DNA of 64,000 nucleotides, taken from Loxodes magnus (Eukaryota > Ciliophora > Karyorelictea > Loxodida > Loxodidae). The DNA is taken from contig CAMPDV010002178.1 of NCBI GenBank assembly GCA_946699065.1, positions 1-64,000 of the forward strand, written 5' to 3'. Positions 25,939 through 39,345 of this stretch are shown in pieces. Below the pieces are notes generated by a model. The model had not been told where the DNA came from, searched no databases, and was given only the letters and a program-made list of their open reading frames with translations. The first letter of the stretch is position 1, and each line of letters opens with the position of its first letter. The position numbers and the translations under genes are program-made.

Positions 25939-27000
25939 GCATTGTTTTAGTTTTGAAGTGAAAATACTAAATTTTAATACCAGAGTGAGTTAACAATGTA
26001 TGAAAAATAGTTGAGTGATTTTTAAAGTAAAAAAAAACATTGTTTTAGTTTTGAAGTGAGAAATTAAAATTTTAATACCAGAGTGAGTTAACAATGTATG
26101 AAAAATAGTTGAGTGATTTTTAAAGTAAAAAAAAACATTGTTTTAGTTTTGAAGTGAGAAATTAAAATTTTAATACCAGAGTGAGTTAACAATGTATGAA
26201 AAATAGTTGAGTGATTTTTAAAGTAAAAAAAAGCATTGTTTTAGTTTTGAAGTGAAAATACTAAATTTTAATACCAGAGTGAGTTAACAATGTATGAAAA
26301 ATAGTTGAGTGATTTTTAAAGTAAAAAAAAACATTGTTTTAGTTTTGAAGTGAGAAATTAAAATTTTAATACCAGAGTGAGTTAACAATGTATGAAAAAT
26401 AGTTGAGTGATTTTTAAAGTAAAAAAAAAGCATTGTTTTAGTTTTGAAGTGAGAATACGAAATTTTAATACCAGAGTGAGTTAACAATGTATGAAAAATA
26501 GTTGAGTGATTTTTAAAGTAAAAAAAAGCATTGTTTTAGTTTTGAAGTGAAAATACTAAATTTTAATACCAGAGTGAGTTAACAATGTATGAAAAATAGT
26601 TGAGTGATTTTTAAAGTAAAAAAAAACATTGTTTTAGTTTTGAAGTGAGAATACGAAATTTTAATACCAGAGTGAGTTAACAATGTATGAAAAATAGTTG
26701 AGTGATTTTTAAAGTAAAAAAAAAGCATTGTTTTAGTTTTGAAGTGAGAATACGAAATTTTAATACCAGAGTGAGTTAACAATGTATGAAAAATAGTTGA
26801 GTGATTTTTAAAGTAAAAAAAAACATTGTTTTTGATATGTTTTGAAGTGAAAATACTAAATTTTAATACCAGAGTGAGTTAACAATGTATGAAAAATAGT
26901 TGAGTGATTTTTAAAGTAAAAAAAAACATTGTTTTATATGTTTTGAAGTGAGAATACGAAATTTTAATACCAGAGTGAGTTAACAATGTATGAAAAATAG
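25939..27000 (+). repeat. 1,588-bp-offset duplication, first copy
   Basis: Starting at the short GCATTG monomer with TGAAAATACT, the order of variants (AATTA, AATTA, GCATTG+GAAAATACT, AATTA, GCATTG, and so on to a TTGATATG+GAAAATACT monomer near 26,830 and a TATATG monomer near 26,937) is repeated at 27,527-28,590. The GC of the first monomer lies at 25,939 and at 27,527, and identical landmarks at 26,284/27,872 and 26,579/28,167 keep the 1,588-bp spacing. Inside the block a 295-bp trimer (98+98+99) is recognisable. Confidence 0.9.
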
Positions 27001-27526
27001 TTGAGTGATTTTTAAAGTAAAAAAAAACATTGTTTTTGATATGTTTTGAAGTGAGAATACGAAATTTTAATACCAGAGTGAGTTAACAATGTATGAAAAA
27101 TAGTTGAGTGATTTTTAAAGTAAAAAAAAACATTGTTTTAGTTTTGAAGTGAGAAATTAAAATTTTAATACCAGAGTGAGTTAACAATGTATGAAAAATA
27201 GTTTAGTGATTTTTAAAGTAAAAAAAAACATTGTTTTAGTTTTGAAGTGAGAATACGAAATTTTAATACCAGAGTGAGTTAACAATGTATGAAAAATAGT
27301 TGAGTGATTTTTAAAGTAAAAAAAAACATTGTTTTATAAGTGTTTTGAAGTGAGAATACGAAATTTTAATACCAGAGTGAGTTAACAATGTATGAAAAAT
27401 AGTTGAGTGATTTTTAAAGTAAAAAAAAACATTGTTTTAGTTTTGAAGTGAGAAATTAAAATTTTAATACCAGAGTGAGTTAACAATGTATGAAAAATAG
27501 TTGAGTGATTTTTAAAGTAAAAAAAA

Positions 27527-28590
27527 GCATTGTTTTAGTTTTGAAGTGAAAATACTAAATTTTAATACCAGAGTGAGTTAACAATGTATGAAAAATAGTT
27601 GAGTGATTTTTAAAGTAAAAAAAAACATTGTTTTAGTTTTGAAGTGAGAAATTAAAATTTTAATACCAGAGTGAGTTAACAATGTATGAAAAATAGTTGA
27701 GTGATTTTTAAAGTAAAAAAAAACATTGTTTTAGTTTTGAAGTGAGAAATTAAAATTTTAATACCAGAGTGAGTTAACAATGTATGAAAAATAGTTGAGT
27801 GATTTTTAAAGTAAAAAAAAGCATTGTTTTAGTTTTGAAGTGAAAATACTAAATTTTAATACCAGAGTGAGTTAACAATGTATGAAAAATAGTTGAGTGA
27901 TTTTTAAAGTAAAAAAAAACATTGTTTTAGTTTTGAAGTGAGAAATTAAAATTTTAATACCAGAGTGAGTTAACAATGTATGAAAAATAGTTGAGTGATT
28001 TTTAAAGTAAAAAAAAAGCATTGTTTTAGTTTTGAAGTGAGAATACGAAATTTTAATACCAGAGTGAGTTAACAATGTATGAAAAATAGTTGAGTGATTT
28101 TTAAAGTAAAAAAAAGCATTGTTTTAGTTTTGAAGTGAAAATACTAAATTTTAATACCAGAGTGAGTTAACAATGTATGAAAAATAGTTGAGTGATTTTT
28201 AAAGTAAAAAAAAACATTGTTTTAGTTTTGAAGTGAGAATACGAAATTTTAATACCAGAGTGAGTTAACAATGTATGAAAAATAGTTGAGTGATTTTTAA
28301 AGTAAAAAAAAAGCATTGTTTTAGTTTTGAAGTGAGAATACGAAATTTTAATACCAGAGTGAGTTAACAATGTATGAAAAATAGTTGAGTGATTTTTAAA
28401 GTAAAAAAAAACATTGTTTTTGATATGTTTTGAAGTGAAAATACTAAATTTTAATACCAGAGTGAGTTAACAATGTATGAAAAATAGTTGAGTGATTTTT
28501 AAAGTAAAAAAAAACATTGTTTTATATGTTTTGAAGTGAGAATACGAAATTTTAATACCAGAGTGAGTTAACAATGTATGAAAAATAGTT
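27527..28590 (+). repeat. 1,588-bp-offset duplication, second copy
   Basis: Partner of 25,939-27,000. Agreement in monomer order continues through the TATATG monomer near 28,525. After that the second copy has an extra GCATTG monomer before the TTGATATG+TACG monomer that comes directly in the first copy, so exact spacing is lost at about 28,590. A further partial echo (TTGATATG+GAAAATACT followed by TATATG) appears at 29,031-29,130. Confidence 0.87.
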
Positions 28591-31500
28591 GAGTGATTTT
28601 TAAAGTAAAAAAAAAGCATTGTTTTAGTTTTGAAGTGAGAATACGAAATTTTAATACCAGAGTGAGTTAACAATGTATGAAAAATAGTTGAGTGATTTTT
28701 AAAGTAAAAAAAAACATTGTTTTTGATATGTTTTGAAGTGAGAATACGAAATTTTAATACCAGAGTGAGTTAACAATGTATGAAAAATAGTTGAGTGATT
28801 TTTAAAGTAAAAAAAAACATTGTTTTAGTTTTGAAGTGAGAATACGAAATTTTAATACCAGAGTGAGTTAACAATGTATGAAAAATAGTTGAGTGATTTT
28901 TAAAGTAAAAAAAAAGCATTGTTTTAGTTTTGAAGTGAGAATACGAAATTTTAATACCAGAGTGAGTTAACAATGTATGAAAAATAGTTGAGTGATTTTT
29001 AAAGTAAAAAAAAACATTGTTTTTGATATGTTTTGAAGTGAAAATACTAAATTTTAATACCAGAGTGAGTTAACAATGTATGAAAAATAGTTGAGTGATT
29101 TTTAAAGTAAAAAAAAACATTGTTTTATATGTTTTGAAGTGAGAATACGAAATTTTAATACCAGAGTGAGTTAACAATGTATGAAAAATAGTTGAGTGAT
29201 TTTTAAAGTAAAAAAAAACATTGTTTTAGTTTTGAAGTGAGAATACGAAATTTTAATACCAGAGTGAGTTAACAATGTATGAAAAATAGTTGAGTGATTT
29301 TTAAAGTAAAAAAAAACATTGTTTTTGATATGTTTTGAAGTGAGAATACTAAGATTTAATACCAGAGTGAGTTAACAATGTATGAAAAATAGTTGAGTGA
29401 TTTTTAAAGTAAAAAAAAACATTGTTTTTGATATGTTTTGAAGTGAGAATACTAAATTTTAATACCAGACTGAGTTAACAATGTATGAAAAATAGTTGAG
29501 TGATTTTTAAAGTAAAAAAAAACATTGTTTTAGTTTTGAAGTGAGAATACGAAATTTTAATACCAGAGTGAGTTAACAATGTATGAAAAATAGTTGAGTG
29601 ATTTTTAAAGTAAAAAAAAACATTGTTTTAGTTTTGAAGTGAGAATACGAAATTTTAATACCAGAGTGAGTTAACAATGTATGAAAAATAGTTGAGTGAT
29701 TTTTAAAGTAAAAAAAAACATTGTTTTATAAGTGTTTTGAAGTGAGAATACGAACTTTTAATACCAGAATGAGTTAACAATGTATGAAAAATAGTTGAGT
29801 GATTTTTAAAGTAAAAAAAAACATTGTTTTAGTTTTGAAGTGAGAATACGAAATTTTAATACCAGAGTGAGTTAACAATGTATGAAAAATAGTTGAGTGA
29901 TTTTTAAAGTAAAAAAAAACATTGTTTTAGTTTTGAAGTGAGAATACTAAATTTTAATACCAGAGTGAGTTAACAATGTATGAAAAATAGTTGAGTGATT
30001 TTTAAAGTAAAAAAAAACATTGTTTTAGTTTTGAAGTGAGAATACTAAATTTTAATACCAGACTGAGTTAACAATGTATGAAAAATAGTTGAGTGATTTT
30101 TAAAGTAAAAAAAAACATTGTTTTAGTTTTGAAGTGAGAAATTAAAATTTTAATACCAGAGTGAGTTAACAATGTATGAAAAATAGTTGAGTGATTTTTA
30201 AAGTAAAAAAAAACATTGTTTTAGTTTTGAAGTGAGAAATTAAAATTTTAATACCAGAGTGAGTTAACAATGTATGAAAAATAGTTGAGTGATTTTTAAA
30301 GTAAAAAAAAACATTGTTTTAGTTTTGAAGTGAGAATACGAAATTTTAATACCAGAGTGAGTTAACAATGTATGAAAAATAGTTGAGTGATTTTTAAAGT
30401 AAAAAAAAACATTGTTTTAGTTTTGAAGTGAGAATACGAAATTTTAATACCAGAGTGAGTTAACAATGTATGAAAAATAGTTGAGTGATTTTTAAAGTAA
30501 AAAAAAACATTGTTTTAGTTTTGAAGTGAGAATACGAAATTTTAATACCAGAGTGAGTTAACAATGTATGAAAAATAGTTGAGTGATTTTTAAAGTAAAA
30601 AAAAACATTGTTTTAGTTTTGAAGTGAGAATACTAAATTTTGATACCAGACTGAGTTAACAATGTATGAAAAATAGTTGAGTGATTTTTAAAGTAAAAAA
30701 AAACATTGTTTTAGTTTTGAAGTGAGAATACGAAATTTTAATACCAGAGTGAGTTAACAATGTATGAAAAATAGTTGAGTGATTTTTAAAGTAAAAAAAA
30801 ACATTGTTTTAGTTTTGAAGTGAGAATACGAAATTTTAATACCAGAGTGAGTTAACAATGTATGAAAAATAGTTGAGTGATTTTTAAAGTAAAAAAAAAC
30901 ATTGTTTTAGTTTTGAAGTGAGAATACGAAATTTTAATACCAGAGTGAGTTAACAATGTATGAAAAATAGTTGAGTGATTTTTAAAGTAAAAAAAAACAT
31001 TGTTTTAGTTTTGAAGTGAGAATACGAAATTTTAATACCAGAGTGAGTTAACAATGTATGAAAAATAGTTGAGTGATTTTTAAAGTAAAAAAAAACATTG
31101 TTTTAGTTTTGAAGTGAGAATACGAAATTTTAATACCAGAGTGAGTTAACAATGTATGAAAAATAGTTGAGTGATTTTTAAAGTAAAAAAAAACATTGTT
31201 TTAGTTTTGAAGTGAGAATACTAAATTTTAATACCAGACTGAGTTAACAATGTATGAAAAATAGTTGAGTGATTTTTAAAGTAAAAAAAAACATTGTTTT
31301 AGTTTTGAAGTGAGAAATTAAAATTTTAATACCAGAGTGAGTTAACAATGTATGAAAAATAGTTGAGTGATTTTTAAAGTAAAAAAAAACATTGTTTTAG
31401 TTTTGAAGTGAGAAATTAAAATTTTAATACCAGAGTGAGTTAACAATGTATGAAAAATAGTTGAGTGATTTTTAAAGTAAAAAAAAACATTGTTTTAGTT

Positions 31501-32874
31501 TTGAAGTGAGAATACGAAATTTTAATACCAGAGTGAGTTAACAATGTATGAAAAATAGTTGAGTGATTTTTAAAGTAAAAAAAAACATTGTTTTAGTTTT
31601 GAAGTGAGAATACGAAATTTTAATACCAGAGTGAGTTAACAATGTATGAAAAATAGTTGAGTGATTTTTAAAGTAAAAAAAAACATTGTTTTAGTTTTGA
31701 AGTGAGAATACGAAATTTTAATACCAGAGTGAGTTAACAATGTATGAAAAATAGTTGAGTGATTTTTAAAGTAAAAAAAAACATTGTTTTAGTTTTGAAG
31801 TGAGAATACGAAATTTTAATACCAGAGTGAGTTAACAATGTATGAAAAATAGTTGAGTGATTTTTAAAGTAAAAAAAAACATTGTTTTAGTTTTGAAGTG
31901 AGAATACGAAATTTTAATACCAGAGTGAGTTAACAATGTATGAAAAATAGTTGAGTGATTTTTAAAGTAAAAAAAAACATTGTTTTTGATATGTTTCGAA
32001 GTGAGAATACGAAATTTTAATACCAGAGTGAGTTAACAATGTATGAAAAATAGTTGAGTGATTTTTAAAGTAAAAAAAAACATTGTTTTAGTTTTGAAGT
32101 GAGAATACGAAATTTTAATACCAGAGTGAGTTAACAATGTATGAAAAATAGTTGAGTGATTTTTAAAGTAAAAAAAAACTTTGTTTTAGTTTTGAAGTGA
32201 GAATACGAAATTTTAATACCAGAGTGAGTTAACAATGTATGAAAAATAGTTGAGTGATTTTTAAAGTAAAAAAAAACATTGTTTTAGTTTTGAAGTGAGA
32301 ATACGAAATTTTAATACCAGAGTGAGTTAACAATGTATGAAAAATAGTTGAGTGATTTTTAAAGTAAAAAAAAACATTGTTTTAGTTTTGAAGTGAGAAT
32401 ACGAAATTTTAATACCAGAGTGAGTTAACAATGTATGAAAAATAGTTGAGTGATTTTTAAAGTAAAAAAAAACATTGTTTTAGTTTTGAAGTGAGAATAC
32501 GAAATTTTAATACCAGAGTGAGTTAACAATGTATGAAAAATAGTTGAGTGATTTTTAAAGTAAAAAAAAACATTGTTTTAGTTTTGAAGTGAGAATACGA
32601 AATTTTAATACCAGAGTGAGTTAACAATGTATGAAAAATAGTTGAGTGATTTTTAAAGTAAAAAAAAACATTGTTTTAGTTTTGAAGTGAGAATACGAAA
32701 TTTTAATACCAGAGTGAGTTAACAATGTATGAAAAATAGTTGAGTGATTTTTAAAGTAAAAAAAAACATTGTTTTAGTTTTGAAGTGAGAAATTAAAATT
32801 TTAATACCAGAGTGAGTTAACAATGTATGAAAAATAGTTGAGTGATTTTTAAAGTAAAAAAAAACATTGTTTTT

Positions 32875-33957
32875 GATATGTTTCGAAGTGAGAATACGAA
32901 ATTTTAATACCAGAGTGAGTTAACAATGTATGAAAAATAGTTGAGTGATTTTTAAAGTAAAAAAAAACATTGTTTTAGTTTTGAAGTGAGAATACGAAAT
33001 TTTAATACCAGAGTGAGTTAACAATGTATGAAAAATAGTTGAGTGATTTTTAAAGTAAAAAAAAACATTGTTTTAGTTTTGAAGTGAGAATACGAAATTT
33101 TAATACCAGAGTGAGTTAACAATGTATGAAAAATAGTTGAGTGATTTTTAAAGTAAAAAAAAACATTGTTTTAGTTTTGAAGTGAGAATACGAAATTTTA
33201 ATACCAGAGTGAGTTAACAATGTATGAAAAATAGTTGAGTGATTTTTAAAGTAAAAAAAAACATTGTTTTAGTTTTGAAGTGAGAATACGAAATTTTAAT
33301 ACCAGAGTGAGTTAACAATGTATGAAAAATAGTTGAGTGATTTTTAAAGTAAAAAAAAACATTGTTTTAGTTTTGAAGTGAGAAATTAAAATTTTAATAC
33401 CAGAGTGAGTTAACAATGTATGAAAAATAGTTGAGTGATTTTTAAAGTAAAAAAAAACTTTGTTTTAGTTTTGAAGTGAGAATACGAAATTTTAATACCA
33501 GAGTGAGTTAACAATGTATGAAAAATAGTTGAGTGATTTTTAAAGTAAAAAAAAACATTGTTTTAGTTTTGAAGTGAGAATACGAAATTTTAATACCAGA
33601 GTGAGTTAACAATGTATGAAAAATAGTTGAGTGATTTTTAAAGTAAAAAAAAACATTGTTTTAGTTTTGAAGTGAGAATACTAAATTTTAATACCAGACT
33701 GAGTTAACAATGTATGAAAAATAGTTGAGTGATTTTTAAAGTAAAAAAAAACATTGTTTTAGTTTTGAAGTGAGAATACGAAATTTTAATACCAGAGTGA
33801 GTTAACAATGTATGAAAAATAGTTGAGTGATTTTTAAAGTAAAAAAAAACATTGTTTTAGTTTTGAAGTGAGAATACGAAATTTTAATACCAGAGTGAGT
33901 TAACAATGTATGAAAAATAGTTGAGTGATTTTTAAAGTAAAAAAAAACATTGTTTTT
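32875..33957 (+). repeat. 11-mer higher-order unit, copy 1 (1,083 bp)
   Basis: The unit starts at a GATATGTTTCGAAG linker (32,875) and contains, in order, plain monomers, an AATTA monomer (33,380), a CTTTG monomer (33,457), and a TACT+CAGACTGAG monomer (33,695). All four marks recur exactly 1,083 bp later (33,958, 34,463, 34,540, 34,780). Ten 98-bp monomers plus one 103-bp GATATG monomer give 1,083 bp. Confidence 0.92.
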
Positions 33958-34830
33958 GATATGTTTCGAAGTGAGAATACGAAATTTTAATACCAGAGTG
34001 AGTTAACAATGTATGAAAAATAGTTGAGTGATTTTTAAAGTAAAAAAAAACATTGTTTTAGTTTTGAAGTGAGAATACGAAATTTTAATACCAGAGTGAG
34101 TTAACAATGTATGAAAAATAGTTGAGTGATTTTTAAAGTAAAAAAAAACATTGTTTTAGTTTTGAAGTGAGAATACGAAATTTTAATACCAGAGTGAGTT
34201 AACAATGTATGAAAAATAGTTGAGTGATTTTTAAAGTAAAAAAAAACATTGTTTTAGTTTTGAAGTGAGAATACGAAATTTTAATACCAGAGTGAGTTAA
34301 CAATGTATGAAAAATAGTTGAGTGATTTTTAAAGTAAAAAAAAACATTGTTTTAGTTTTGAAGTGAGAATACGAAATTTTAATACCAGAGTGAGTTAACA
34401 ATGTATGAAAAATAGTTGAGTGATTTTTAAAGTAAAAAAAAACATTGTTTTAGTTTTGAAGTGAGAAATTAAAATTTTAATACCAGAGTGAGTTAACAAT
34501 GTATGAAAAATAGTTGAGTGATTTTTAAAGTAAAAAAAAACTTTGTTTTAGTTTTGAAGTGAGAATACGAAATTTTAATACCAGAGTGAGTTAACAATGT
34601 ATGAAAAATAGTTGAGTGATTTTTAAAGTAAAAAAAAACATTGTTTTAGTTTTGAAGTGAGAATACGAAATTTTAATACCAGAGTGAGTTAACAATGTAT
34701 GAAAAATAGTTGAGTGATTTTTAAAGTAAAAAAAAACATTGTTTTAGTTTTGAAGTGAGAATACTAAATTTTAATACCAGACTGAGTTAACAATGTATGA
34801 AAAATAGTTGAGTGATTTTTAAAGTAAAAA
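33958..34830 (+). repeat. 11-mer higher-order unit, copy 2 (partial)
   Basis: Adjacent second copy of the 1,083-bp unit. The match runs through the TACT+CAGACTGAG monomer at 34,780 and then breaks, because the next monomer has a TATATG linker (near 34,843) that has no partner in copy 1. The pair CTTTG then CAGACTGAG occurs a third time at 35,327/35,565, 787 bp further on, which suggests an older shorter duplicate. Confidence 0.88.
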
Positions 34831-36560
34831 AAAACATTGTTTTATATGTTTTGAAGTGAGAATACGAAATTTTAATACCAGAGTGAGTTAACAATGTATG
34901 AAAAATAGTTGAGTGATTTTTAAAGTAAAAAAAAACATTGTTTTAGTTTTGAAGTGAGAATACGAAATTTTAATACCAGAGTGAGTTAACAATGTATGAA
35001 AAATAGTTGAGTGATTTTTAAAGTAAAAAAAAACATTGTTTTAGTTTTGAAGTGAGAATACGAAATTTTAATACCAGAGTGAGTTAACAATGTATGAAAA
35101 ATAGTTGAGTGATTTTTAAAGTAAAAAAAAACATTGTTTTAGTTTTGAAGTGAGAATACGAAATTTTAATACCAGAGTGAGTTAACAATGTATGAAAAAT
35201 AGTTGAGTGATTTTTAAAGTAAAAAAAAACATTGTTTTAGTTTTGAAGTGAGAATACGAAATTTTAATACCAGAGTGAGTTAACAATGTATGAAAAATAG
35301 TTGAGTGATTTTTAAAGTAAAAAAAAACTTTGTTTTAGTTTTGAAGTGAGAATACGAAATTTTAATACCAGAGTGAGTTAACAATGTATGAAAAATAGTT
35401 GAGTGATTTTTAAAGTAAAAAAAAACATTGTTTTAGTTTTGAAGTGAGAATACGAAATTTTAATACCAGAGTGAGTTAACAATGTATGAAAAATAGTTGA
35501 GTGATTTTTAAAGTAAAAAAAAACATTGTTTTAGTTTTGAAGTGAGAATACTAAATTTTAATACCAGACTGAGTTAACAATGTATGAAAAATAGTTGAGT
35601 GATTTTTAAAGTAAAAAAAAACATTGTTTTAGTTTTGAAGTGAGAATACGAAATTTTAATACCAGAGTGAGTTAACAATGTATGAAAAATAGTTGAGTGA
35701 TTTTTAAAGTAAAAAAAAACATTGTTTTAGTTTTGAAGTGAGAATACGAAATTTTAATACCAGAGTGAGTTAACAATGTATGAAAAATAGTTGAGTGATT
35801 TTTAAAGTAAAAAAAAACATTGTTTTAGTTTTGAAGTGAGAATACGAAATTTTAATACCAGAGTGAGTTAACAATGTATGAAAAATAGTTGAGTGATTTT
35901 TAAAGTAAAAAAAAACATTGTTTTAGTTTTGAAGTGAGAATACGAAATTTTAATACCAGAGTGAGTTAACAATGTATGAAAAATAGTTGAGTGATTTTTA
36001 AAGTAAAAAAAAACATTGTTTTAGTTTTGAAGTGAGAATACGAAATTTTAATACCAGAGTGAGTTAACAATGTATGAAAAATAGTTGAGTGATTTTTAAA
36101 GTAAAAAAAAACATTGTTTTAGTTTTGAAGTGAGAATACGAAATTTTAATACCAGAGTGAGTTAACAATGTATGAAAAATAGTTGAGTGATTTTTAAAGT
36201 AAAAAAAAACATTGTTTTAGTTTTGAAGTGAGAATACGAAATTTTAATACCAGAGTGAGTTAACAATGTATGAAAAATAGTTGAGTGATTTTTAAAGTAA
36301 AAAAAAACATTGTTTTAGTTTTGAAGTGAGAATACGAAATTTTAATACCAGAGTGAGTTAACAATGTATGAAAAATAGTTGAGTGATTTTTAAAGTAAAA
36401 AAAAACATTGTTTTAGTTTTGAAGTGAGAATACGAAATTTTAATACCAGAGTGAGTTAACAATGTATGAAAAATAGTTGAGTGATTTTTAAAGTAAAAAA
36501 AAACATTGTTTTAGTTTTGAAGTGAGAATACGAAATTTTAATACCAGAGTGAGTTAACAA

Positions 36561-37450
36561 TGTATGAAAAAAAGTTGAGTGATTTTTAAAGTAAAAAAAA
36601 ACATTGTTTTTGATATGTTTTGAAGTGAGAATACTAAATTTTAATACCAGACTGAGTTAACAATGTATGAAAAATAGTTGAGTGATTTTTAAAGTAAAAA
36701 AAAACATTGTTTTAGTTTTGAAGTGAGAAATTAAAATTTTAATACCAGAGTGAGTTAACAATGTATGAAAAATAGTTGAGTGATTTTTAAAGTAAAAAAA
36801 AACATTGTTTTAGTTTTGAAGTGAGAATACTAAATTTTAATACCAGACTGAGTTAACAATGTATGAAAAAAAGTTGAGTGATTTTTAAAGTAAAAAAAAA
36901 CATTGTTTTAGTTTTGAAGTGAGAATACTAAATTTTAATACCAGAGTGAGTTAACAATGTATGAAAAATAGTTGAGTGATTTTTAAAGTAAAAAAAAACA
37001 TTGTTTTAGTTTTGAAGTGAGAATACGAAATTTTAATACCAGAGTGAGTTAACAATGTATGAAAAATAGTTGAGTGATTTTTAAAGTAAAAAAAAACATT
37101 GTTTTAGTTTTGAAGTGAGAATACTAAATTTTAATACCAGAGTGAGTTAACAATGTATGAAAAATAGTTGAGTGATTTTTAAAGTAAAAAAAAACATTGT
37201 TTTAGTTTTGAAGTGAGAAATTAAAATTTTAATACCAGAGTGAGTTAACAATGTATGAAAAAAAGTTGAGTGATTTTTAAAGTAAAAAAAAACATTGTTT
37301 TTGATATGTTTTGAAGTGAGAATACTAAATTTTAATACCAGACTGAGTTAACAATGTATGAAAAATAGTTGAGTGATTTTTAAAGTAAAAAAAAACATTG
37401 TTTTAGTTTTGAAGTGAGAAATTAAAATTTTAATACCAGAGTGAGTTAAC
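36561..37450 (+). repeat. 7-mer repeat block (691-bp offset)
   Basis: A GAAAAAAAGTTGAG monomer followed by a TTGATATG+TACT+CAGACTGAG monomer and an AATTA monomer occurs at 36,561-36,740 and again at 37,252-37,431. The spacing is exactly 691 bp, which equals six 98-bp monomers plus one 103-bp monomer. The monomers after the AATTA copy differ between the two, so only about 200 to 300 bp is strictly shared. This block marks the point where CT-type and AATTA-type monomers become frequent. Confidence 0.82.
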
Positions 37451-39214
37451 AATGTATGAAAAATAGTTGAGTGATTTTTAAAGTAAAAAAAAACATTGTT
37501 TTTGATATGTTTTGAAGTGAGAATACTAAATTTTAATACCAGAGTGAGTTAACAATGTATGAAAAATAGTTGAGTGATTTTTAAAGTAAAAAAAAACATT
37601 GTTTTAGTTTTGAAGTGAGAATACGAAATTTTAATACCAGAGTGAGTTAACAATGTATGAAAAATAGTTGAGTGATTTTTAAAGTAAAAAAAAACATTGT
37701 TTTAGTTTTGAAGTGAGAATACTAAATTTTAATACCAGAGTGAGTTAACAATGTATGAAAAATAGTTTAGTGATTTTTAAAGTAAAAAAAAACATTGTTT
37801 TAGTTTTGAAGTGAGAATACTAAATTTTAATACCAGAGTGAGTTAACAATGTATGAAAAATAGTTGAGTGATTTTTAAAGTAAAAAAAAACATTGTTTTA
37901 TATGTTTTGAAGTGAGAATACGAAATTTTAATACCAGAGTGAGTTAACAATGTATGAAAAATAGTTGAGTGATTTTTAAAGTAAAAAAAAACATTGTTTT
38001 AGTTTTGAAGTGAGAATACGAAATTTTAATACCAGAGTGAGTTAACAATGTATGAAAAATAGTTGAGTGATTTTTAAAGTAAAAAAAAACATTGTTTTAG
38101 TTTTGAAGTGAGAATACTAAATTTTAATACCAGAGTGAGTTAACAATGTATGAAAAATAGTTGAGTGATTTTTAAAGTAAAAAAAAACATTGTTTTAGTT
38201 TTGAAGTGAGAATACTAAATTTTAATACCAGACTGAGTTAACAATGTATGAAAAATAGTTGAGTGATTTTTAAAGTAAAAAAAAACATTGTTTTAGTTTT
38301 GAAGTGAGAATACGAAATTTTAATACCAGAGTGAGTTAACAATGTATGAAAAATAGTTGAGTGATTTTTAAAGTAAAAAAAAACATTGTTTTAGTTTTGA
38401 AGTGAGAATACGAAATTTTAATACCAGAGTGAGTTAACAATGTATGAAAAATAGTTGAGTGATTTTTAAAGTAAAAAAAAACATTGTTTTAGTTTTGAAG
38501 TGAGAATACTAAATTTTAATACCAGAGTGAGTTAACAATGTATGAAAAATAGTTGAGTGATTTTTAAAGTAAAAAAAAACATTGTTTTTGATATGTTTTG
38601 AAGTGAGAATACTAAATTTTAATACCAGAGTGAGTTAACAATGTATGAAAAATAGTTGAGTGATTTTTAAAGTAAAAAAAAACATTGTTTTAGTTTTGAA
38701 GTGAGAATACGAAATTTTAATACCAGAGTGAGTTAACAATGTATGAAAAATAGTTGAGTGATTTTTAAAGTAAAAAAAAAGCATTGTTTTAGTTTTGAAG
38801 TGAGAATACGAAATTTTAATACCAGACTGAGTTAACAATGTATGAAAAATAGTTGAGTGATTTTTAAAGTAAAAAAAACATTGTTTTAGTTTTGAAGTGA
38901 GAATACGAAATTTTAATACCAGAGTGAGTTAACAATGTATGAAAAATAGTTGAGTGATTTTTAAAGTAAAAAAAAACATTGTTTTAGTTTTGAAGTGAGA
39001 ATACGAAATTTTAATACCAGAGTGAGTTAACAATGTATGAAAAATAGTTGAGTGATTTTTAAAGTAAAAAAAAACATTGTTTTAGTTTTGAAGTGAGAAT
39101 ACTAAATTTTAATACCAGAGTGAGTTAACAATGTATGAAAAATAGTTGAGTGATTTTTAAAGTAAAAAAAAACATTGTTTTAGTTTTGAAGTGAGAATAC
39201 TAAATTTTAATACC

Positions 39215-39345
39215 AGAGTGATAACAATGTATGAAAAATAGTTGAGTGATTTTTAAAGTACATTGTTTTAGTTTTGAAGTGAGAATACTAAATTTTAATA
39301 CCTGAGTTAACAATGTATGAAAAATAGTTTAGTGATTTTGAAAGT
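39215..39345 (+). repeat. Satellite patch with several small deletions
   Basis: Three successive monomers carry different deletions. GAGTGAGTTAAC is shortened to GAGTGATAAC near 39,217, the A-tract is gone so that AAAGTA joins CATTG near 39,257, and CCAGAGTGAGTT is shortened to CCTGAGTT at 39,301. The next monomer has TTTAGTGATTTTGAAAG with a GCATTG tract. The CCTGAG and TTTTGAAAG variants recur cleanly elsewhere (41,656, 42,685, 44,125, 44,511, 45,034, 46,384, 49,831), so they are inherited variants. The first two deletions look local. Confidence 0.85.

Larger units (their letters stand above)
29200..36560 (+). repeat. Homogeneous 98-bp satellite domain
   Basis: Long runs of nearly identical short-linker monomers with TACG fill this domain. 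They are broken only by occasional CAGACTGAG+TACT monomers (for example 30,061, 31,230, 33,695, 34,778 and 35,565), AATTA monomers (30,133-30,250, 31,315-31,425, 32,787, 33,380, 34,463) and a few TTGATATG or CTTTG variants. The stretch 35,600-36,560 is the most uniform part, with ten or so TACG monomers in a row. High identity over many neighbours points to recent local homogenisation. Confidence 0.85.
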
